Source: CAYZPW01 sp964480475 (GTDB taxonomy: Bacteria; B130-G9). From it: DNA of 20,870 nucleotides. Shown one piece after another: positions 8,098-15,331 of the stretch; position 1 is the first letter of the stretch, and every line of letters begins with the position of its first letter. The stretch spans positions 1-20,870 of the forward strand of contig CAYZPW010000064.1 in the NCBI GenBank assembly GCA_964480475.1. Reading direction: 5' to 3'. Both the position numbers and the translations under genes were made by a program. Below the pieces are notes generated by a model. It ran no database searches, was not told the origin of the DNA, and saw only the letters and a program-made list of their open reading frames with translations.

Positions 8098-9003
8098 TCA
8101 GTAGTTGAGAACGACAACTTCCGGAATGCTGCCCCTCCCTCTAGCATCTGAGTTTATGGGCCGGTTTGCCTGGACGGTCTCTATCCTGAAGCTATCGTAT
8201 AGGCGCAAAACAAGAGGTGTGTAGGAGTTGCTCAACATGCAGAGGCAGCTCTTCTCAGTCAAATGCCTAAATACGTCCGCGAGGTCGCGCTGGTCTTGAT
8301 CGTCAAAGCTATCCGCCGAGTAGCTTCTGAAGCTAGCGGTTTTGGTCAGCGGATGATATGGGGGATCGAGGTAGAAAAAGTCGCCCGGTCGGCAAAGGTC
8401 AATGATTGTCCGGAAATCCCTGGCCTCGATGGCGATGCCCTGAAGAGCGGCGCTCGCAGCCCGCAGCACGTCCTCGTGCAGTATTCTGGGGTTCTTGTAG
8501 CTCCCCATCGGGACGTTGAACTGCCCCTTTGCGTTCACCCTGTAGAGGCCGTTGTAGCAGGTCTTGTTTAGGTAGATGGTGCGTGCCGCTCTTTCAACAT
8601 CACTCAGAGTAACGGTCTCCCTGTTCTCCGTTCGGTCGCCGTTCGGCGAACCAGGGCGAATCTTCCGATCGAGGTCCCGAGTGGCGTAATAGTAATCTCG
8701 GTTGTGCTTCTCCTTGTGAGCTGCCAGAAGGCTTACCAGCTCGTCCAGATTATCTCTGACCACTATGTAGGTATTTATCAGCTCTTCATTGTTGTCGAAG
8801 AGAAATACGTCGTCCGGAAGTCTCCGAGTGTTCCTGAGGTGAAAGAAAACCGCGCCGCCGCCGACGAACGGCTCAAAATAGCGACTGAAGTCAGTGGGGA
8901 AATACCGCTCGAGCTGGGCGAGGAGCTGTTGCTTGCCCCCTGCCCACTTGAGAAATGGCCTGGCTCGTTTGCGCGCAGCCGGAGTCGCGGGACCGGTGAT
9001 CAT
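8098..9003 (-). CDS. dam: Dam-family (D12 class) N6-adenine DNA methyltransferase
   Basis: Transfers a methyl group from S-adenosylmethionine to adenine N6 in DNA. The 301 residues fit the alpha-class D12 family: FLKWAGGKQQLL (17-28), SAM-binding EPFVGGGAVFF (44-54), FDNN (69-72), YLNKTCYNGLYRVN (144-157) and catalytic DPPY (213-216). The family includes GATC methylases such as Dam and DpnIIA but also other specificities, so GATC is likely but not shown. ATG at 9003 overlaps the TGA of the upstream glycosyltransferase (ATGA), implying coupled translation. No restriction partner lies next to it in the same reading unit; the type IIG gene downstream has its own promoter. It may be an orphan methylase or protect against a foreign nuclease. 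Confidence 0.93.
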   Translation of the reverse strand: MITGPATPAARKRARPFLKWAGGKQQLLAQLERYFPTDFSRYFEPFVGGGAVFFHLRNTRRLPDDVFLFDNNEELINTYIVVRDNLDELVSLLAAHKEKHNRDYYYATRDLDRKIRPGSPNGDRTENRETVTLSDVERAARTIYLNKTCYNGLYRVNAKGQFNVPMGSYKNPRILHEDVLRAASAALQGIAIEARDFRTIIDLCRPGDFFYLDPPYHPLTKTASFRSYSADSFDDQDQRDLADVFRHLTEKSCLCMLSNSYTPLVLRLYDSFRIETVQANRPINSDARGRGSIPEVVVLNY

Positions 9004-10148
9004 TCCACGCCCAACATACTACTGTAAATCCCCTCAAGCCGTTTCACGGTATTCGTCAGGCTGTATTTGCTCCCGGCGACGCTGAGCGCGTTCTCGGATA
9101 ACGAGAGAGCGAGGGATTCATCCGACAGCAGGGCGATCACCTTCTCCGCCAGGTCTTCGTGGCTCCCGGCCTCAAATAGAAGCCCAGTCTGGCCGTCTTG
9201 GACGAGCTCGGTGATTCCGGGGATGCAGGAGGCGACGATGGGTCTCGCGGCGGCCATTGCCTCGAGCGCGACCAGGCCGAACGTCTCCTCGAACGAGGCC
9301 AGGACGACGATGGTCGATTGGCGATAGAGGTCACGGAGATTGCCGGTGTAGCCGACGAACTCGACCGAGTCGGAGATGCCGAGCTCTTGGGCGAGATCGA
9401 TGAGGGTCTGGTTGAAGCCGAGGTCCTCGAGGGAGGTGCGGTATTCCTCGCCGGCTATGATGAATCGCGTGTCCGGGAACTTCGCGTGCACAATGGCGGC
9501 GGCCTTGAGGAAGACCTGCTGGCCCTTGCCGGGGTGGAGACGCCCGACGGTGAGGACAGTCTTGGTCTTGCCTTTAGGCAGGTCAACGGAGTCGGCGAAC
9601 CATTCTGGCTCAATGCCGTTTGGGATGACGACGATCTTCTCTGGCGGGGCCTTGTCCTCAATCAGAGCATACTTCAGCACGTTTGAGACGGCGATGACCC
9701 ATTTGGCCCGCGAGTAGCAGAAGCGCCTCGTTAGGACGTGCGCTATCCTCTTGAGGCGGCTGTGTATCTTCGGATAGGCGTGGATCATCGCGATGGTCGG
9801 AACCTTAGAGATGATTGAGGCGATGGTGCAGAACTTGAGCGTCCAGAGCGAGTTGGCGTGTATGATGTCGATGTTTTCGCGCTTGATCAGCCGAACAAGC
9901 CTGACGATCGCCGCGATGACCGGCAGCAGAAAGCGGCAGGATTTCTTGAGGCGCTCAAAGTCTATGGATGCGGTCCTAACGCCGCACCTTACGAGTTCCC
10001 GGTTGAGTATGCCGTCAGGAGGCGCGACAACGATGGGGGTGAAGCGATCGGCGTCGATGTGTGTAGCGATCTGAAGCGCGACCCGCTCCGCGCCTCCGAC
10101 GTGGGGGAAATCAAGGACTATCAGCAGGTTCTTGGATTGTGGTTTCAA
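9000..10148 (-). CDS. GT4 family glycosyltransferase
   Basis: A retaining, nucleotide-sugar-dependent glycosyltransferase of the GT-B fold, typically adding sugars to lipopolysaccharide or exopolysaccharide at the inner face of the membrane. The 382 residues have HVGGAERVAL (16-25) in the acceptor half, then VGRLHPGKG (201-209) and the EX7E motif in EETFGLVALEAM (287-298; E288 and E296) in the donor half. There is no signal peptide. The start is TTG at 10148, preceded by GGACGAGA and lying inside the end of the lipoprotein gene (38-base overlap); its stop overlaps the Dam start. Donor and acceptor cannot be told from the sequence. The tight linkage with an envelope lipoprotein agrees with a cell-surface role. 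Confidence 0.9.
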   Translation of the reverse strand: MKPQSKNLLIVLDFPHVGGAERVALQIATHIDADRFTPIVVAPPDGILNRELVRCGVRTASIDFERLKKSCRFLLPVIAAIVRLVRLIKRENIDIIHANSLWTLKFCTIASIISKVPTIAMIHAYPKIHSRLKRIAHVLTRRFCYSRAKWVIAVSNVLKYALIEDKAPPEKIVVIPNGIEPEWFADSVDLPKGKTKTVLTVGRLHPGKGQQVFLKAAAIVHAKFPDTRFIIAGEEYRTSLEDLGFNQTLIDLAQELGISDSVEFVGYTGNLRDLYRQSTIVVLASFEETFGLVALEAMAAARPIVASCIPGITELVQDGQTGLLFEAGSHEDLAEKVIALLSDESLALSLSENALSVAGSKYSLTNTVKRLEGIYSSMLGVE

Positions 10149-10992
10149 TCTCGTCCGGTGGGATTTTGGTCACGCCGTCGGGCACGTGCATCGAGAATGC
10201 CCCCCCGGCGAGCGGGACGTTAGCGTTCATGGAACCAATTACTATCCTAATCTCAAAGCCGTCGGTCTTGGACGCGAGATTGAGCTCAAACGGGCAATGC
10301 GCCTGCTCGACAAGCCTATAATCCGAGAATTGGACGTCAAGGAGCAGTACTCCGCTGTCAGAAAAGACCTCCCTCCGTATGGGGAGAAACGTCTCGAAAT
10401 CCAGCAGAGTTCGCCGCCAAGTGCCGTCGTGCGAACCGTTCTCGTAGAGCCAGATGCCGTCCGGGCTGGCTTCCCAAAACACGTCCTTCTCGGGGAGTTT
10501 GGGGACAAAAAGATGAGGGAGCTCAGCCTCCAGGAGAGGGCCAATGCTGTGCTTCTCAACGACCGGAAGCTCCTTGAACCGCGACCGTGTGCCCTCTATG
10601 AGCTCGTTGCGCGTCGGCAGGAACAGCCAGACCTTTCGCGACTTCGTTACAAGATCAAACGCTGGCGCCACGCCGCCTGCGTAGCCCTTCATCCGCAGCT
10701 TGTCGGGCACTTCACAGACCGCTTCACAGCGGAAGCTCTTTGACAAAGAGAGGCCATTCTGGCGTGAGATCGACATCACGAGGCTCATCGAGAACGTCTT
10801 TATCGACTTGTGACTCTGGTTGAGCGCCTCAAGCCTGCGGGTCAGCTCGGCCCGAGAGAGCGGACGCAGTGGACGCACGGCTTCGCCCCGCCGAACGGTC
10901 GCCCTTTTTGTGCAACCCAAAGGCGCCAACAGAAGCGCAATCATGCAGAGCATCAGCAACATCAATCCGACGAGCCTGCGAAGCGCAATCAT
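10111..10992 (-). CDS. Putative LolA/LolB-like (DUF4292-like) outer-membrane lipoprotein
   Basis: A 293-residue predicted lipoprotein. MIALRR is followed by a strongly hydrophobic stretch (7-24) ending in LAPLGC, with Cys27 as the likely lipidated residue; Pro at -3 makes the lipobox imperfect. The mature part reads as alternating beta strands (YAGGVAPAFDLVTKSRKVWLFLPTRNELIEG, in pieces) as in LolA/LolB folds, which bind lipoprotein acyl chains; the DUF4292-type assignment is by pattern only. I chose ATG 10992, one base after the rdgB stop; an in-frame TTG at 11010 would add six residues and overlap rdgB by 17 bases. It is the second gene of the rdgB-lipoprotein-glycosyltransferase-dam cluster. 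Confidence 0.65.
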   Translation of the reverse strand: MIALRRLVGLMLLMLCMIALLLAPLGCTKRATVRRGEAVRPLRPLSRAELTRRLEALNQSHKSIKTFSMSLVMSISRQNGLSLSKSFRCEAVCEVPDKLRMKGYAGGVAPAFDLVTKSRKVWLFLPTRNELIEGTRSRFKELPVVEKHSIGPLLEAELPHLFVPKLPEKDVFWEASPDGIWLYENGSHDGTWRRTLLDFETFLPIRREVFSDSGVLLLDVQFSDYRLVEQAHCPFELNLASKTDGFEIRIVIGSMNANVPLAGGAFSMHVPDGVTKIPPDEIETTIQEPADSP

Positions 10993-10993
10993 C

Positions 10994-11599
10994 TCAGCAG
11001 TTCGCCTCAAAATACTCCCGCACCTTCGCCATCGCTGCCGCGCGGTGGCTAATCTTGTTCTTGATATCCGTGCCTAATTCGCCAAAGGTCTTATCATATC
11101 CATCCGGAATGAACAACGGATCGTAACCGAAGCCGTGTTCGCCTGCCGCCTCAAACGCAATTGATCCTGCACACTCGCCACGGAAGAGATGAACCTCGCC
11201 GTTGGTTTCGGCAATGGCAACGACCGACACGAACCGCGCAGTTCTCTTCTCCATCGGGACGCCGTTCAGCCTGTCAAGCAGCGCCTGGTTCTTTTCCTTG
11301 GCCGACGCGCTGGCCGAGACGAATCTGGCGGATAGCTGCCCCGGAGCGCCTTTTAGGAACCCAACCTCGAGGCCTGAATCCTCGCCCAGGGCCATCATAC
11401 CGGAGACCCGAGCCGCCTGGCGAGCCTTCGCCACCGCATTCGCCTCGTAATGGCTCTCGCCCTCGACGCCCAGAAGCACGTTCTCAGCATCAGGAAGCAT
11501 CATCACCCGAACCGGAGCGCCCTTCAAGAAGTCGGCCAGCTCCATGACCTTGCCCCCGTTCGACGACGCTACAACAAGAATCGGAATGCTCTCGTTCAA
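10994..11599 (-). CDS. rdgB: RdgB/HAM1 family XTP/dITP pyrophosphatase
   Basis: Hydrolyses non-canonical purine triphosphates (dITP, XTP) to monophosphates, keeping hypoxanthine and xanthine out of DNA and RNA; cytosolic. The 201 residues carry the family landmarks: VVASSNGGKVMEL near the N-terminus, GEDSGLEV (72-79) with the metal-binding acidic residues, GAPGQLSARF (84-93), GFGYDPLF (156-163) and the base-reading SHRAAA (184-189). The start is TTG at 11599, after AGGGA about 8 bases upstream. First gene of a minus-strand cluster; a promoter must lie in 11600-11960 but I could not fix one. Confidence 0.95.
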   Translation of the reverse strand: MNESIPILVVASSNGGKVMELADFLKGAPVRVMMLPDAENVLLGVEGESHYEANAVAKARQAARVSGMMALGEDSGLEVGFLKGAPGQLSARFVSASASAKEKNQALLDRLNGVPMEKRTARFVSVVAIAETNGEVHLFRGECAGSIAFEAAGEHGFGYDPLFIPDGYDKTFGELGTDIKNKISHRAAAMAKVREYFEANC

Positions 11600-11960
11600 T
11601 CCATTTCCCTGCTGTCACGCAACGGTCGGCCATGCGTCTGCAAAACGCGCACGCCCCACCCAATTCCGTGACTGAATCACCCAGTAGAACTCATAGGTAG
11701 CCAACGCCCATCAGAGGTTAAACAGCCAAGCCGGTCTTTCGGCACAGAGGGTAGCCATCAAGACCCGACGCTCAGCCGTTCGGCTAGACGGGGTGTTGAC
11801 TCTCTTCGCAATTATCGGCATCAACTGTACGAAAGTAGGGTACTAACTATTAACGGGATCAGCTCATAAGGAAGTTGACACATTGAAGAACCTTCACCTA
11901 TCATTCCTTGTAACAGCGATTAGCAGAAGCTAGATTACAGTGAGCGTTTAAGGAAGAGCA
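11600..11960. other. Divergent intergenic region between rdgB and the three-gene cassette
   Basis: No coding frame is credible here. It holds the plus-strand promoter at 11875-11904, a small hairpin AGCCGTTCGGCT at 11775-11786, an inverted repeat GTGACTGAATCAC at 11668-11680, and a GGTAGCCA direct repeat (11697 and 11750). None resembles a tRNA or riboswitch. The minus-strand promoter for rdgB is not obvious. Confidence 0.5.
11875..11904 (+). promoter_or_regulatory. Sigma70-type promoter for the three-gene cassette
   Basis: A perfect -35 TTGACA (11875-11880), an 18-base spacer and -10 TATCAT (11899-11904, five of six). The predicted start near 11911 leaves a leader of about 50 bases before ATG 11961 and its AGGAAG ribosome binding site. 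It points at the unrecognised gene cassette and away from rdgB. Confidence 0.6.
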
Positions 11961-12734
11961 ATGGAAGACATCATTGCACTCATGCGGAGACTTTCTGGAC
12001 GGTGGCAACACTTCAGGCCAAGTGTTGCCTATGTGAGCTTTCTGTTTAAGCTACCACTCGATGAGGCCGAAAGGAAACGCGGGCTGGAAGAGGCGCAAGA
12101 GACATTTCCTGAGCTAATCACTCCACACCATGACAAAAAGCAGGAATTATCTCTGAACAGATATGGCAGTGCCAACAGGAAGCACATGTCTTTTAGGATC
12201 CAGGAAGACCGGCAATTGCGCCTTGCCTGGGGGCCAGATATCGAGAAGGACTTCAAAGACCTGATTGAGAGATTCACAAACGTGATTAGTGAAGGCTTTG
12301 GGCAGACATCAGCCAAGCTGGAGTGGTTTGACTTATCGCTCAGTTTCGCATCCCGCTGGGAAGGCCAGCACTACAAAGCGATTTGGGACGCATTCTTAAA
12401 GAAGAGTCCGATCTTCTCGTTGTTTCAAGCAAACAAGTTGCTCCAGGATGATATGAAGCTCCGCGCGATGATTGATGACAACAGGGTGTGTATCGCAAAG
12501 GTACAAAGCACCGTTCTAGACGAGGAGGTTTTGTCTGAAGACTTCAGCAACGATCAACTGATTGCGCAGATAGGCGTGGCGCACGTTTACGCAATACCTC
12601 CAGGCAAAGGACTCATGGATCTTTTTGGCGATCACTGCGCTGCTGTGATCCCTTTTGTTACAGACAAGTTCTTGCCCGCAGTCGTTGACCCCTTGGACAA
12701 GGCAATTCAGCAGCTATCCGAGAATCGGGACTAA
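11961..12734 (+). CDS. Unrecognised 257-residue soluble protein, first gene of a three-gene cassette
   Basis: I do not recognise this protein. It has no signal peptide or membrane segment and reads as mixed alpha/beta, with an aromatic-rich middle (AKLEWFDLSLSFASRW, about 113-128) and a C-terminal helical stretch with DHCAAVIPFVTDKFLPAVVD. The overall course (early beta strand, long central part, C-terminal helix) is loosely like the uncharacterised TIGR04255 family, but this is a weak impression. ATG 11961 has AGGAAG four bases upstream and a good promoter about 60 bases before it. The next gene begins one base after the stop. Base composition looks more AT-rich than rdgB or the gcv genes on either side, consistent with acquisition by transfer. 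Confidence 0.75.
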   Translation: MEDIIALMRRLSGRWQHFRPSVAYVSFLFKLPLDEAERKRGLEEAQETFPELITPHHDKKQELSLNRYGSANRKHMSFRIQEDRQLRLAWGPDIEKDFKDLIERFTNVISEGFGQTSAKLEWFDLSLSFASRWEGQHYKAIWDAFLKKSPIFSLFQANKLLQDDMKLRAMIDDNRVCIAKVQSTVLDEEVLSEDFSNDQLIAQIGVAHVYAIPPGKGLMDLFGDHCAAVIPFVTDKFLPAVVDPLDKAIQQLSENRD

Positions 12735-12735
12735 G

Positions 12736-13074
12736 ATGTCGCAACACACCGTTGATGTGGTCGGATGGTTAATTGCGAATTCTGGACATCTGCTGCCGTT
12801 TACTACGGCGTGTGTCGTGGCGACAGATAACGTGCTCCAGAGACGGTCTAGGAAGACAGCACGAGTGAATATGGCTAATGACGTGAGAAACACGCAAAAA
12901 GCCTTCGAAGAAGCGTTAGCTGCAAATGCACAGAACACCAAGACTCTATGCGAGGCGACCCAACAGATACTGAAATCGATGCCCAGGGATATCGAGGCCC
13001 TCACAATGGAGGTCTCGGCTCTCAAGCGAAAGATAGAAGACGTAATCGGGGACTTCTCCGGAGAGGTTCGCTAG
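12736..13074 (+). CDS. Unrecognised small protein with probable membrane anchor and coiled coil
   Basis: A protein of 112 residues with no family I recognise. Residues about 7-30 (DVVGWLIANSGHLLPFTTACVV) are hydrophobic enough for one membrane pass, followed by a basic stretch QRRSRKTAR and then a helical, heptad-like tail (about 50-112) with ALTMEVSALKRKIEDVIGDF. The start is taken at ATG 12736, one base past the stop of the preceding gene; an upstream in-frame start at 12655 would overlap that gene by 80 bases and is less likely. Close packing implies coupled expression. The N-anchor plus coiled coil matches the third gene's layout, so the two may assemble together at the membrane (inference). 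Confidence 0.65.
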   Translation: MSQHTVDVVGWLIANSGHLLPFTTACVVATDNVLQRRSRKTARVNMANDVRNTQKAFEEALAANAQNTKTLCEATQQILKSMPRDIEALTMEVSALKRKIEDVIGDFSGEVR

Positions 13075-13086
13075 GAGGGGACGATT

Positions 13087-13593
13087 ATGATGGCGTACAT
13101 TCTGCTATTTCTTGTTCTTGTGGGGTGGTATATCTCTTCAAGGCATTTCGACAAAGGTGAGCGACATGCTCTTGAATCCATATCCCGATCAGCGAAGGAG
13201 ACAGCCACTGAAGTTCGGAAGCTTCAAGCCCAGATGGATGAACGGTTCCATGCCTCTTTCGCGAACCTGGCAATCGCCTTTAAAGCCCTGAATCTCAGCG
13301 AGAAGGCCCTGCCCCCAGAACGAAGAATGGCCCATCCACGTGCCTTGCTTCTCGCGGCACGCAAGTATGAGCGTCAGGCAACCAAGCTCCAAACGCCGAC
13401 TCGCGCAGAACACGGCTCATATGTGATATCTAGGAAAGAAGTGACCGAGCTAATGCAGAAGCGGCCAACGCGCGGGTATGGTGCCAGCGAAGAACCTGCC
13501 TATCAAGCGCAGTACATTCAAATGGACAAGAACAAACACAAAGAGGGCGTCCTCATACCCCTCGGTCAGATTCCCTCATATTCGCGCATCTGA
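13087..13593 (+). CDS. Unrecognised membrane-anchored protein, third gene of the cassette
   Basis: A 168-residue protein of unknown function. An N-terminal hydrophobic segment (AYILLFLVLVGWYIS, 3-17) should anchor it in the membrane. It is followed by a charged helical region (about 20-75, ESISRSAKETATEVRKLQAQM) likely to form a coiled coil, then a basic, polar C-terminal half without clear motifs. ATGATG at 13087/13090 is preceded by a strong ribosome binding site, AGGAGGGG at 13073-13080, which overlaps the stop codon of the second gene. It ends 196 bases before gcvT; I see no clear terminator after it. Confidence 0.7.
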   Translation: MMAYILLFLVLVGWYISSRHFDKGERHALESISRSAKETATEVRKLQAQMDERFHASFANLAIAFKALNLSEKALPPERRMAHPRALLLAARKYERQATKLQTPTRAEHGSYVISRKEVTELMQKRPTRGYGASEEPAYQAQYIQMDKNKHKEGVLIPLGQIPSYSRI

Positions 13594-13789
13594 GCGCTAC
13601 TCCGCCTTATTGCTCCCAGACAACGCCAGCACCTTTACTTGTTCCCAAACTGGGCATCCATTCCTAACGTTTTGATCCGATGCATCCGGGCGACTAAAAG
13701 TCAAGCACACGGCACCATCTTTCATTTGACAGTCCAAACCTCTTGTGTCAGGTTTTCACGTTGCTTTACATGATGTAGAAAGAGGTGAG

Positions 13790-14905
13790 ATGACAAAGAT
13801 AAAACGAACCGCTTTGAACGCTGTGGTGAAGGAGCTCGGCGGCAGAATGTTCGAGTTCGCTGGCTGGGAGATGCCGGTGCAGTTCTCGGGCATTATCGAT
13901 GAGCACAACACGGTTAGAACCTCCGTTGGCCTCTTCGACGTCAGCCACATGGGCGAGATAGAGTTCAAGGGTCCTGACGCGTTCGCGGCCGTGCAGCGGC
14001 TTATGTGCAACGATGTCTCCGGGATGTCGATCGGGCAGGCGATGTATTCTGGTTTGCTCTATCCCAACGGGACGTTCGTGGATGACCTTCTAGTCCACAA
14101 GATTGCCGACGATCACTACATGGTCTGCGTCAACGCGGCCAATTGCGACAAGGATTTCACCTGGGTCAACGAGAACACATCGGGCGACGTCGAGGTCCAT
14201 AATACAAGCCTGGAGACTGCGCAGCTTGCACTGCAAGGCCCCAAAGCAAGGAAAGTCCTGCAAAAGATAACACCAGTTGATCTGAGCACGATCAAGTATT
14301 ACTGGTTCACGCACGGGACAGTCGCCGGCGTCGATAACCTTATGATCGCAGCGACGGGTTATACGGGCGAGCGAGGCTACGAGATTTACGTTCCCAACAA
14401 GCACGCGGAACATGTCTTTCGTGAGATGATGAAGGCGGGCGAGGAGTTTGGCGTCAAGCCCGTTGGGCTCGGTGCGCGCGACACGCTCCGGCTTGAGGCG
14501 GGCATGATGCTCTACGGCAACGATATCGACGACACGACCACCGCTTATGAGGCGAATCTTGCCTGGATCATCAAGCTGGAGGCGGGCGACTTCATTGGCC
14601 GTGGTGCGCTCGTAAAGCAGCTTGAGGAGGGCTTGACGCGGAGGCTGATCGGCTTTGAGATGGTCGGAGCTGGCATCCCCAGGCACGGATACGAGATACA
14701 CAGCGAGGGCGCGAAGGTCGGCTATGTTACGAGCGGGACCAAGGCGCCTTTTCTCAAGAAGGCAATCGGCCTGGGTTACGTCCCGCTGGCGCTGACCGAA
14801 CTTGACACGCAACTGGACATAATGATACGGAATAGGGGGGTCAAAGCGAAGGTCATACCCACACCGTTTTACAGGCGTCCGAGAACGAAAAAGAAGACGA
14901 GTTGA
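13790..14905 (+). CDS. gcvT: Aminomethyltransferase, glycine cleavage T protein
   Basis: Takes the aminomethyl group from the lipoyl arm of GcvH and passes its carbon to tetrahydrofolate, releasing ammonia. The 371 residues match the family: FEFAGWEMPVQFSG (21-34), FDVSHMGEI (49-57), VDDLLV (97-102) where the key catalytic aspartate lies, ATGYTGERGYEIY (188-200) and GLGARDTLRLEAGM (226-239), then the C-terminal barrel domain. ATG 13790 is favoured by AAAGAGGTGAG directly before it; the frame stays open to 13745 but without such a signal. It is first in the gcvT-gcvH-gcvPA-gcvPB operon, 39 bases before gcvH. TTGACA at 13726-13731 has no good -10 partner, so the promoter is unsettled. No glycine riboswitch features are visible upstream. 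Confidence 0.96.
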   Translation: MTKIKRTALNAVVKELGGRMFEFAGWEMPVQFSGIIDEHNTVRTSVGLFDVSHMGEIEFKGPDAFAAVQRLMCNDVSGMSIGQAMYSGLLYPNGTFVDDLLVHKIADDHYMVCVNAANCDKDFTWVNENTSGDVEVHNTSLETAQLALQGPKARKVLQKITPVDLSTIKYYWFTHGTVAGVDNLMIAATGYTGERGYEIYVPNKHAEHVFREMMKAGEEFGVKPVGLGARDTLRLEAGMMLYGNDIDDTTTAYEANLAWIIKLEAGDFIGRGALVKQLEEGLTRRLIGFEMVGAGIPRHGYEIHSEGAKVGYVTSGTKAPFLKKAIGLGYVPLALTELDTQLDIMIRNRGVKAKVIPTPFYRRPRTKKKTS

Positions 14906-14944
14906 CGAGTTTTTCAATTAATAAGGCAAAAGGAGCACGATAGG

Positions 14945-15331
14945 ATGATCCCAAAGCACCTGGAATACAGCGTATCGCACGAGTGGCTCGATCCCAAGAC
15001 AGGCAAGGTGGGCATCACGGACAACGCCCAGGAGCAACTTGGCGACATGGTGTTCGTCGAGTTCCCCGAGGTCGGCAGCCAGTTCGCCAAGGACGAGAGA
15101 TTCGGCTCCGTTGAGTCGGTGAAGGCCGTCAGCGACTGTTACATGCCCGTAGGCGGCAAAATCCTGGCCATCAACGAGGACCTGCTCGAGGCACCCGAGA
15201 CCATCAATCAGGACCCCTACGAAAAGGGCTGGCTTGTTCGGATAGAGATCGCCAATCCACTCGAGGTTGACGAGCTCATGAATTACAAAGACTACGAGCA
15301 GTTCGTCAAGGAGGAGGCCGGCGAGCATTGA
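14945..15331 (+). CDS. gcvH: Glycine cleavage system H protein (lipoyl carrier)
   Basis: Small lipoylated shuttle that carries the aminomethyl intermediate from the P protein to T and then to the dihydrolipoamide dehydrogenase. The 128-residue length is normal. The lipoyl-domain signature surrounds Lys60 in GSVESVKAVSD (54-64), the expected lipoylation site; SHEWL (11-15) and VGITDNAQEQLGDMVFVEFP (22-41) are typical of the family. ATG 14945 follows AAAGGAG by about 10 bases. Its stop overlaps the TTG start of gcvPA (TTGA). No lipoate ligase or dehydrogenase gene is in view. Confidence 0.97.
   Translation: MIPKHLEYSVSHEWLDPKTGKVGITDNAQEQLGDMVFVEFPEVGSQFAKDERFGSVESVKAVSDCYMPVGGKILAINEDLLEAPETINQDPYEKGWLVRIEIANPLEVDELMNYKDYEQFVKEEAGEH

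Noticed and set aside
8098..9003. Dam-type gene as the modification half of a classical type II restriction pair with the gene downstream
   Set aside because: The downstream gene already carries its own methyltransferase domain and a separate promoter, so no dependence is implied by the sequence.
12655..12735. Upstream extension of the second cassette gene to ATG 12655
   Set aside because: It would overlap the previous gene by 80 bases, while ATG 12736 sits one base after that gene's stop as in other tightly packed operons.
13594..13789. Possible glycine riboswitch upstream of gcvT
   Set aside because: No tandem aptamer-like conserved segments or terminator hairpin can be seen in the 196 bases; a covariance search would settle it.
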